This document shows positions 1-4,927 of a DNA stretch of 6,620 nucleotides, in pieces. A program made the position numbers and the translations under genes. Positions within the stretch are counted from its first letter, which is position 1. Every line of letters begins with the position of its first letter. The DNA comes from Elusimicrobiota bacterium (GTDB lineage Bacteria > Elusimicrobiota > Elusimicrobia > 2-02-FULL-39-32): the NCBI GenBank assembly GCA_023249835.1, contig JAHFBY010000097.1:1-6620 (forward strand), given 5' to 3'. Below the pieces are notes generated by a model. The model saw nothing but the letters and a program-made list of their open reading frames with translations. It ran no database searches and had not been told where the DNA came from.

Positions 1-629
1 GCATCGGCGTGGCCCAAGACCGCGCGTTTAATTTTTATTACCAGGCAAACCTTGATTTACTGGAAGAGTTGGGAGCCCGGCTCGTGCCCTTCAGCCCGCT
101 GTGTGACGCGGCCTTGCCCAAAGGATTGAGCGCGCTTTATTTTGGCGGGGGGTTCCCTGAGGTTTACGCGCAAGAGCTGGCGGACAACGCGCCGCTGCTG
201 CGGCAAATTAGAGATCAGGCGCGGTCGGGACTGCCGATTTACGCTGAATGCGGCGGGCTGATCTATTTGTCCGAAGAGTTGGAAACGTTCGATGGCAAAC
301 GATACTCTATGGCGGGCGCGGTCCCGGGTAAAATATTAATGAAACAAAGGTTGCAGAATTTCGGATATAAGGCCGGGACGCTCACGCGAGACTCGGTCCT
401 GGGAGTTAAAGGAACGGTCGTGCGCGGCCATGAGTTTCACTATTCCGACCGCATTTTTGATGCCGATGAACAATGTGCCTACGAACTTTTAGACCGGCGC
501 AGCCAAAAAACAGTGCGCGAAGGATTTGCCCAAGAGAACCTCTTAGCCTCTTATCTCCACCTCCATTTCCTTGCCAACCCCGCTTGGGCGGAAACTTTTG
601 TGAGCAAAGCGGCAGTCCCGCAATTTTAA
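1..629 (+). CDS. cbiA: Cobyrinate a,c-diamide synthase, C-terminal part (5' end outside window)
   Basis: CbiA uses ATP and glutamine to amidate the a and c carboxylates of (cobalt) cobyrinate in the cytoplasm. Only the last ~209 residues are present; the family is about 450 residues, so the N-terminal ATP-binding synthetase domain lies off the left edge. The frame is open from base 3 and reads IGVAQDRAFNFYYQ, the usual entry to the class I glutaminase-like domain, so the GTG at base 9 is an internal Val and not a start. Visible motifs are FGGGFPEVY, the nucleophile-elbow AECGG (Cys codon at 249-251), RGHEFHYS, and the C-terminal ASYLHLHF whose His is expected to complete the catalytic site. 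It ends in TAA at 627-629. Hydrogenobyrinate-type CobB is the same family; cbiA is preferred because the other genes belong to the anaerobic route. Confidence 0.93.
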   Translation, partial: IGVAQDRAFNFYYQANLDLLEELGARLVPFSPLCDAALPKGLSALYFGGGFPEVYAQELADNAPLLRQIRDQARSGLPIYAECGGLIYLSEELETFDGKRYSMAGAVPGKILMKQRLQNFGYKAGTLTRDSVLGVKGTVVRGHEFHYSDRIFDADEQCAYELLDRRSQKTVREGFAQENLLASYLHLHFLANPAWAETFVSKAAVPQF

Positions 630-644
630 GGCTTGCTAAACAAA

Positions 645-650
645 TATAAT
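645..650 (+). promoter_or_regulatory. Candidate -10 box upstream of the ATPase gene
   Basis: An exact TATAAT sits in the AT-rich 73-bp gap after cbiA, 52 bases before the ATPase start. No good -35 is seen 16-18 bases upstream. It is part of the 10-mer TATAATTAAC that recurs ahead of cbiX. If used, the transcript would begin near 657 and its leader would carry the dyad at 662-682. Confidence 0.35.
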
Positions 651-661
651 TAACATAGAAT

Positions 662-682
662 ATTGAGCGATAGAAACTCAAT
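662..682. repeat. Inverted repeat ATTGAG-N9-CTCAAT before the ATPase gene
   Basis: A perfect 6-bp dyad (662-667 and 677-682) with a 9-base spacer lies just ahead of the AAGG ribosome-binding site of the ATPase gene. It could be an operator or a weak leader hairpin. It is short, so chance occurrence is possible. Confidence 0.3.
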
Positions 683-702
683 TTACAAGGATAATAAAAC
701 AG

Positions 703-1839
703 ATGATTTTACGCGCCCGGCTCCTCAAACAGATAATAAAAGGTTTAAAGTTAAGTCCAGTGACGGCTTTGATGGGGCCCAGGCAAAGCGGTAAAACAAC
801 CTTGGCCAAGGAGTTAGCGCGTCAGTTCCAAGGAGTATACTTGGATTTGGAGAACCCGCTTGATTTGGCAAGATTAAAAAATCCGATCAGGGAACTCACC
901 TCGCATAAGGGACTTATCGTATTGGATGAAGCGCAGCGGTTCCCTGACTTATATCCTGTTTTAAGGGTTCTCTCTGATCAAAAGCCTTTGCGCAGACGAT
1001 TTTTAATTTTAGGCAGCGCTTCACTGGATTTGGTTAAAGGAGTTTCAGAGTCGCTGGCCGGCAGAGCGCATTTTGTAGATATTGGCGGTTTTACGTTAGA
1101 AGAGGCCGGGCCCTCTTTAAACAAACTTTGGGTTCGAGGAGGGTTTCCGCCCTCATTTTTAGCGCGCACGGAAACGGCAAGCCAAACCTGGCGCGAAAAT
1201 TTCATTCGCACTTTTTTAGAGAGGGATATTCCGCAGCTAGGGCTTCGGATTCCCGCGTCAACATTGCAGCGATTCTGGACTATGCTTGCGCATTATCACG
1301 CTCAGACGTGGAACGGTTCGGAGATTGCCGCATCCCTGGGAATTGCACACACCACTTCCAAACACTATCTAGATATCTTGAGCGGAACTTTTCTTTTAAG
1401 GCAACTCCAACCCTGGTTTGAAAATGTAGGCAAAAGGGTCGTTAAAGCGCCTAAAGTCTATATCAGAGATTCAGGGATTTTACACGCCCTATTGCAAATT
1501 TCCAATCAAAGAAACCTTGAATCTCATCCTAAATATGGAGCTTCTTGGGAAGGTTTTGCCCTAGAACAACTCCTTTCTAGATTTGGAGAGAGGAACTGCT
1601 ATTTTTGGGGCACTCACGCTGGAGCGGAGTTGGATTTATTGGTCTTGCGAAACGGCAAACGATGGGGTTTTGAATTTAAGACCAGCGAAACGCCCGTTCC
1701 AACTAAGTCCATGCACATTGCGCTGCACGACCTTAAGTTAGAACGTCTGTGGGTCGTCTATCCTGGAAAAGAGTCCTACGCCCTTTCTGAAAAAATTAAC
1801 TGCATAAGCTTGTTGGAAAGCTTGAATTTATCCCTTTAA
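703..1839 (+). CDS. AAA-type ATPase with DUF4143-like C-terminal domain
   Basis: Cytoplasmic P-loop ATPase of the AAA_14/DUF4143 type, a very widespread bacterial and archaeal accessory family whose biological role is not established. The 378 residues match the usual length. Walker A is GPRQSGKTT (residues 25-33), Walker B is LIVLDEAQ (71-78), a sensor-like LILGSAS follows (101-107), and SLAGR (117-121) is the family's conserved arginine segment. The C-terminal part ends with a PD-(D/E)XK-like arrangement: E283 in SWEGFALEQ, ELD (309-311) and EFK (324-326), as is usual for DUF4143. The ATG is preceded by AAGG at 687-690, a rather long 12-base spacing. The gene is in the same orientation as its B12 neighbours but has no link to corrin synthesis and is more AT-rich, which suggests transfer into the locus. 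Start and family are secure; function is not. Confidence 0.93.
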   Translation: MILRARLLKQIIKGLKLSPVTALMGPRQSGKTTLAKELARQFQGVYLDLENPLDLARLKNPIRELTSHKGLIVLDEAQRFPDLYPVLRVLSDQKPLRRRFLILGSASLDLVKGVSESLAGRAHFVDIGGFTLEEAGPSLNKLWVRGGFPPSFLARTETASQTWRENFIRTFLERDIPQLGLRIPASTLQRFWTMLAHYHAQTWNGSEIAASLGIAHTTSKHYLDILSGTFLLRQLQPWFENVGKRVVKAPKVYIRDSGILHALLQISNQRNLESHPKYGASWEGFALEQLLSRFGERNCYFWGTHAGAELDLLVLRNGKRWGFEFKTSETPVPTKSMHIALHDLKLERLWVVYPGKESYALSEKINCISLLESLNLSL

Positions 1840-1901
1840 ATTTTTGGTATTCATTTGTTGGGAGGGGGCCTCGAAGGCGATCCGATGGCATGAGAAAGAG
1901 G

Positions 1902-1907
1902 TATAAT
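1902..1907 (+). promoter_or_regulatory. Candidate -10 box immediately upstream of cbiX
   Basis: An exact TATAAT ends only 14 bases before the cbiX ATG. Transcription from it would start near 1914, giving a leader of about 8 bases with no Shine-Dalgarno. No clear -35 is seen at 16-18 bases. The only purine-rich motif, AGAGG at 1897-1901, is 20 bases from the ATG and upstream of the box, so it would not be in that transcript. Confidence 0.4.
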
Positions 1908-1921
1908 TAACTAATATCTAT

Positions 1922-3115
1922 ATGGATCTATCTAAAGTAACGGTCTTGATCGTGGGCCACGGCAGCAGGGACGCGGCATCGAATGCAGAGTTTGAGCAAC
2001 TAGTAGCGCTTTACGCAGAGAAGCATCCGGAAGTTCACGTGGCTTTTGGCTACATCGAGCTGGCGGTTCCTGCCTTGCAGCAAGCTTTGGCCGAGCTGGC
2101 GCCAATTTTTCGCCAAATCGTGGTGGTGCCCTTAATGCTGTTTGCCGCCGGGCACGTGAAAAACGACATTCCTTTAGCGTTGGCCCAAGTGCGGCAACAA
2201 TTTCCGCAAACCCTTTTCTTGGCCGCTCCGGCTTTGGGCGTGCACCCGAGCATGGCGGCGCTGGCCTTTGCGCGGTTAGAGGAAGCCGTGGCCTTAAGCG
2301 CGGAAGAAGCCAAACAGACCGCGGTCATCGTTGTGGGCCGAGGTTCCAGCGACCCGGACGCCAACGGCGATTTTTGCAAGTTAACGCGGCTCTTCAGCGA
2401 AGGCCGGGGCTTTGCGCTCACCCTCCCTGCTTTCATTGGCATCACCGGGCCCGCTTTTTTAGAAGCGGCGGAGTTGGCAGCGCGCACGCGCCCCAAGCGG
2501 ATCGTGATCGTGCCCTACATGCTTTTCAGCGGCCGTTTAATTTCCAAACTGGCAGAGCAAGCCGCTGCTTTTAAGGAACAGTACCCATGGATCGTAACCG
2601 TTGTCGCCTCCTATTTAGGTGCGCACAAACTGCTGCTAAACTTAATCGAAGAAAGGATTACCCAAACCTTGCAAGGGAGCGCGCCGTTGCCTTGCGATAG
2701 CTGTCAGTACCGCGTGCCCTTGCCCGGCCTAACGCAAAATGTCGGCGGCTTAAAAGCCCTGCTTTGGAGCATCCGCCACACCTTTACGCACAACCAAGCC
2801 GCGCCCCACATCCACAGCCACAAGCCCATCCGCAAGCACGTTTTAGTTTGCGGCAACGTGGACTGCGTGGACCGCGGCAGCCTCCCGCTCTTGGACAGCC
2901 TGCGCCGCTTGATCAAAGAAAAGGGCAAAGAAAAAGAGATCCAGGTCACCCGCACTTCCTGCATGGGCCGCTGCGGCGAAGGCCCCACAGTCGCGGTCTA
3001 CCCCGACGGCATCTGGTACCGCGGCGTCACCGAAAAAGACGCCGAAACCTTAACCAACGACCATTTGCTAAGCGACAAGCTAGTCACGCATTTAGTCGAC
3101 AATATTATGTCTTAG
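1922..3115 (+). CDS. cbiX: Sirohydrochlorin cobaltochelatase: two CbiX domains fused to a 2Fe-2S ferredoxin domain
   Basis: CbiX inserts Co2+ into sirohydrochlorin, committing the tetrapyrrole to anaerobic cobalamin synthesis. Domain 1 (about 5-115) has both metal-site histidines, H13 in VGHGSRD and H78 in AAGHVKNDIP. Domain 2 (about 132-250) keeps the fold pattern but reads VGRGSSDP (R140 in place of His) and LFSGRLISKL (no His at the second site), so it is probably structural. A linker contains CDSC (C258, C261) and a His cluster (H286, H290, H296, H298, H300, H306). The C-terminal 90 residues form a thioredoxin-like 2Fe-2S ferredoxin with C310-x4-C315 and C347-x3-C351. At 397 residues this is the long CbiX architecture known from cyanobacteria and others, against ~120-300 for shorter CbiX. 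An in-frame TAA lies at 1904-1906 and the first motif falls at residue 12, so ATG 1922 is the only sensible start although it lacks a Shine-Dalgarno. Confidence 0.93.
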   Translation: MDLSKVTVLIVGHGSRDAASNAEFEQLVALYAEKHPEVHVAFGYIELAVPALQQALAELAPIFRQIVVVPLMLFAAGHVKNDIPLALAQVRQQFPQTLFLAAPALGVHPSMAALAFARLEEAVALSAEEAKQTAVIVVGRGSSDPDANGDFCKLTRLFSEGRGFALTLPAFIGITGPAFLEAAELAARTRPKRIVIVPYMLFSGRLISKLAEQAAAFKEQYPWIVTVVASYLGAHKLLLNLIEERITQTLQGSAPLPCDSCQYRVPLPGLTQNVGGLKALLWSIRHTFTHNQAAPHIHSHKPIRKHVLVCGNVDCVDRGSLPLLDSLRRLIKEKGKEKEIQVTRTSCMGRCGEGPTVAVYPDGIWYRGVTEKDAETLTNDHLLSDKLVTHLVDNIMS

Positions 3116-3136
3116 ATGAAATTCCGGGGATTGAGT

Positions 3137-3652
3137 TTAAATTTGTTGAATAAAATAAACGACGTTTTTTTCAAAGATGGACAATGCAGTGTCTTGGGGC
3201 GAGCTTTTAAGAGCGCTGTTTTTAGCTTTTTCGATTTGAGCCGCTGAGATTTTAAATTTATTCGCCACAAAGAGCGCGTCTGTTATATCTTGTTCGGTAA
3301 AACGCCTCAGCTTGGCGATAACTAAATCCAATGGACTTAAAACCTTAAGCGTTGTTTTCTTGTCCTTATAGATAGTGACCGCTCGCCTGCGGTATCCTGC
3401 GGGCAGAGAAATTAAAGACCAGCGTGAAATATCTTCCCCTAAATCCGCAGGCACGCCCTTGGATTTTAGAAAGTTTTTTAATGGATTGATCTCGCCTTTA
3501 ATTTCCGCATTCACGTCCAATGTTGCCCGATGGATCATTCCGTAATAGTGCAGCGCCACGCCGCCCAACAATATGACTTCGGTTTTAACATTGCGAATAC
3601 CGGCATATTCTTTCAACAGCTTGATGAACAGCTTTAAATTAACCGGAGACAA
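3137..3652 (-). CDS. Nucleotidyltransferase-fold protein, DUF6036-like, probable toxin-antitoxin-type module member
   Basis: 171 residues. The N-terminal half has the pattern of the minimal nucleotidyltransferase fold: ILLGGVALHYYG (GG at 30-31) followed by RATLDVNAE (42-50). The segment SPLDLVIAKLRRFTEQDITD (106-125) matches the conserved stretch seen in DUF6036/AbiEii-like proteins. The usual D-x-D metal pair appears as D46-x-N48, so catalysis may be weakened. The start is TTG: an in-frame TAG lies two codons upstream, no ATG occurs before residue 39, and AGAGG (3662-3666) sits 9 bases from the TTG. It overlaps the upstream gene by 14 bases, implying co-translation. It converges on cbiX with a 21-bp gap. 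The fold is moderately sure, the toxin-antitoxin role is inferred from family habit, and which partner would be toxic cannot be told. Confidence 0.75.
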   Translation of the reverse strand: MSPVNLKLFIKLLKEYAGIRNVKTEVILLGGVALHYYGMIHRATLDVNAEIKGEINPLKNFLKSKGVPADLGEDISRWSLISLPAGYRRRAVTIYKDKKTTLKVLSPLDLVIAKLRRFTEQDITDALFVANKFKISAAQIEKAKNSALKSSPQDTALSIFEKNVVYFIQQI

Positions 3653-3947
3653 ATTCTAAAACCTCTAAGAAGCGGCGGTACTCTTTAGGGTCCCATGCGC
3701 CCTTAATTTTTTTAAGCGGTTTCCTTTTTTTGGCAATATTAATCATGGTTTTAAAGTGCGAATGCCATATGCATGCCTTCTCGTATGCCGTTCGCACTGC
3801 CGGTTCGTTTAGAAAGCCGGCCCAATTAAATCGGTCATTAAATAAAATCTCTAACCACAATAGCCCGCAGCTCGCAGGGTCCTTAATCACCTGGCGAATA
3901 TTTTTGGCTCCGGTATAATAAGGCAACAACACAAAATTATCGTTCAT
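3639..3947 (-). CDS. Small protein of unknown function, first gene of the nucleotidyltransferase module
   Basis: 102 residues, not recognised. It has no signal peptide and no obvious membrane segment. The C-terminal third is basic (IAKKRKPLKKIKG, residues about 71-83), followed by a short helix-like end. Aromatic residues are frequent (W31, F36, W42, W61, F65, W85 by rough count). The ATG has AGGA four bases upstream. Its last 14 bases overlap the start of the nucleotidyltransferase-like gene, so the two are expected to be made together and may interact. Paired small genes next to such nucleotidyltransferase proteins are common in toxin-antitoxin and abortive-infection modules, which is the best guess for its role. 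The coding call rests on the good ribosome-binding site, the coupled overlap and the absence of a better gene on the other strand. Confidence 0.6.
   Translation of the reverse strand: MNDNFVLLPYYTGAKNIRQVIKDPASCGLLWLEILFNDRFNWAGFLNEPAVRTAYEKACIWHSHFKTMINIAKKRKPLKKIKGAWDPKEYRRFLEVLEFVSG
3662..3666 (-). promoter_or_regulatory. Shine-Dalgarno AGAGG supporting the TTG start of the nucleotidyltransferase-like gene
   Basis: On the minus strand AGAGG lies 9 bases before the TTG at 3652-3650, inside the 3' end of the upstream gene. It decides a start that otherwise has no ATG. Confidence 0.5.
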
Positions 3948-3962
3948 GGAATCCTGCTATAA

Positions 3963-3990
3963 ATTTAACATAATTATTACAGATTCTCAA
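3963..3990 (-). promoter_or_regulatory. Candidate promoter of the minus-strand module
   Basis: Read on the minus strand, TTGAGA (3990-3985) and TTAAAT (3968-3963) are separated by 16 bases. The -10-like box ends 15 bases before the ATG at 3947. The elements are near but not at consensus. Confidence 0.3.
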
Positions 3991-4029
3991 TTTTGCGCCG
4001 CTTATAACCCTATTCGCGTTAAACTGGTG

Positions 4030-4035
4030 TATAAT
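4030..4035 (+). promoter_or_regulatory. Candidate -10 box of the RRM gene
   Basis: An exact TATAAT lies 40 bases before the RRM start, which would give a leader of about 34 bases. No matching -35 is visible at 16-18 bases. Confidence 0.35.
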
Positions 4036-4075
4036 CATTGGTAGCCGCAACACTTTACTAAAAATGGATATTTAA

Positions 4076-4498
4076 ATGAATAAACAACTATATGTGGGCA
4101 AGCTCCCCAGGACTTTAACGGAAGAGACTTTACGAAAGATGTTTTCTGTCTATGGGCCGGTGCTTAGCGCCATCCTCATACGCGTTAAAGACAGCGATCA
4201 GTCCAGGGGTTTTGGGTTCGTAAACATGAAAAATGCCGAAGACGCGGACGCTGCTTTGACAAAGATGAACGGCGCTTTAATTGAAGGGGCCGCAATCGCC
4301 GTGACTGAAGCCAGGCCCTTAGCTGAGAAAAAAAAGCCGGTTGTGTTTAAAAAAAGAGCTTGGCCCAAACACAGCGCGGAACCAGTGAAAGAAGCGCCGA
4401 AAAAAATGGACCGCCCGCCAAGTATAAGTTCCGGAGACCACCCAAAATTTGGCAAACGGAAGAGCTTCACCGCCCCAGGGGCAACAAAAAAAGTATAA
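4076..4498 (+). CDS. Single-RRM RNA-binding protein with basic C-terminal tail
   Basis: 140 residues forming one RNA recognition motif (about 3-80) and a basic, Pro/Lys-rich, probably disordered tail (about 82-140). RNP2 is LYVGKL (5-10) and RNP1 is RGFGFVNM (44-51), with aromatic residues at the expected RNA-stacking positions (Y6, F46, F48). This is the architecture of the small bacterial RRM proteins best known in cyanobacteria, where several are cold-responsive; they bind single-stranded RNA in the cytoplasm. The ATG is preceded by a weak GGA at 4066-4068. It is oriented with the B12 operon that starts 36 bases downstream, but has a candidate promoter of its own and another lies after it. 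There is no reason to tie it to cobalamin beyond position. The family is sure; the RNA targets are unknown. Confidence 0.92.
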   Translation: MNKQLYVGKLPRTLTEETLRKMFSVYGPVLSAILIRVKDSDQSRGFGFVNMKNAEDADAALTKMNGALIEGAAIAVTEARPLAEKKKPVVFKKRAWPKHSAEPVKEAPKKMDRPPSISSGDHPKFGKRKSFTAPGATKKV

Positions 4499-4499
4499 T
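4494..4499 (+). promoter_or_regulatory. Candidate -10 box for the downstream B12 operon
   Basis: TATAAT overlaps the stop codon of the RRM gene (TAA at 4496-4498). It would start transcription near 4506, leaving a leader of about 29 bases that includes the AAGGAG at 4523. No -35 is visible, so read-through from the RRM gene is equally possible. Confidence 0.35.
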
Positions 4500-4522
4500 T
4501 AGGAGACGTCCATTTAGATTAA

Positions 4523-4528
4523 AAGGAG
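4523..4528 (+). promoter_or_regulatory. Strong Shine-Dalgarno AAGGAG
   Basis: AAGGAG sits 6 bases before ATG 4535, the best ribosome-binding site in the window. It fixes the start of the 126-residue protein and argues against the long antisense reading frame over the same bases. Confidence 0.7.
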
Positions 4529-4534
4529 TGCGGT

Positions 4535-4915
4535 ATGGCATGTAATGAAATTGCGGCGTTGCGGTTGGCTTTGATGGGGGTTTTGGGGATTCATGATGAG
4601 TCCGAGAAGGCGCATGAATTGGCTGAGTTGGGCGAGTCTGCAAATAAGCCTGGGCCTTTGTGTTCTTTGAGTGGGGCTAAGGACTTGGCCAGCATGAAGA
4701 AGTTTTATGAGTCTTCGCTTGCCGGGCTGCAGGAAAAAGTGGCTAAGACAGCGCCTTCCGATCCCAAGCTTCCCTATTACCAATCTTTGATGGTCTTGAC
4801 CAAAAAAGTGGAGTTTGATCTGCAAAATCATATCGACAGCCTGACCCGGTTTTATAAGAACTTGGACGAGATGCACGACCTCGTGCATGAGATCCATCCG
4901 CCGGTAAAGGCTTAA
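4535..4915 (+). CDS. Small cobalamin-cluster protein of unknown function, DUF3209-like
   Basis: 126 residues, soluble, predicted mainly helical, no signal or membrane segment. From memory the opening MACNEIAALRLALMGVLG, the central DPKLPYYQSL and the closing EMHDLVHEIHP look like DUF3209, a family of unknown function found in cobalamin gene clusters of haloarchaea and some bacteria; this needs a profile search. Potential metal ligands are conspicuous: C3, H20, H27, and near the end H114-x3-H118-x2-H121. The gene leads the operon, with a strong Shine-Dalgarno and only 12 bases before the flavoprotein gene, so its product probably works with the flavoprotein, CbiC and CbiD. A cobalt-handling or protein-partner role is a guess. 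The coding call is very safe; the family name is fairly likely. Confidence 0.88.
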   Translation: MACNEIAALRLALMGVLGIHDESEKAHELAELGESANKPGPLCSLSGAKDLASMKKFYESSLAGLQEKVAKTAPSDPKLPYYQSLMVLTKKVEFDLQNHIDSLTRFYKNLDEMHDLVHEIHPPVKA

Positions 4916-4927
4916 GCCGGGGGAGCT

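Larger units (their letters stand above)
645..1911. repeat. 10-bp direct repeat TATAATTAAC flanking the ATPase gene
   Basis: The two exact copies are at 645-654 and 1902-1911, one on each side of the ATPase gene. They may be a target-site duplication from insertion, a duplicated promoter segment, or chance in AT-rich spacers. No terminal inverted repeats or transposase accompany them. Confidence 0.35.
3948..4075. promoter_or_regulatory. Divergent intergenic region between the nucleotidyltransferase module and the RRM gene
   Basis: These 128 AT-rich bases separate two head-to-head transcripts and hold no gene. Each strand has a plausible promoter, listed separately. No strong hairpin or riboswitch-like element was found. 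Confidence 0.5.

Noticed and set aside
9..11. GTG as a start codon for the first gene
   Set aside because: The frame is open upstream to the window edge and the preceding residues match the inside of CbiA. The gene is simply cut by the window.
1868..1878. GCCT-CGA-AGGC hairpin between the ATPase gene and cbiX
   Set aside because: It has only a 4-bp stem and no T tract follows, so there is no basis for calling a terminator.
2050..2496. Minus-strand frame of 148 codons inside cbiX, and the plus-strand frame 2764-3153
   Set aside because: Both overlap the conserved cbiX frame almost entirely and show low-complexity translations without motifs.
3156..3171. Possible terminator after cbiX (AAACGACGTTT followed by a T run at 3165-3171)
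   Set aside because: The arms are mostly A/T and leave too little stem for a stable hairpin, and the T run lies within the convergent gene's coding region.
3116..3247. Small plus-strand frame (43 codons) starting right after the cbiX stop
   Set aside because: It lies mostly antisense to the nucleotidyltransferase-like gene and has no Shine-Dalgarno or recognisable features.
3909..3920. Plus-strand TATAAT in GGTATAATAAGG
   Set aside because: It lies inside the minus-strand small gene with no plus-strand start nearby, so it is not a likely promoter.
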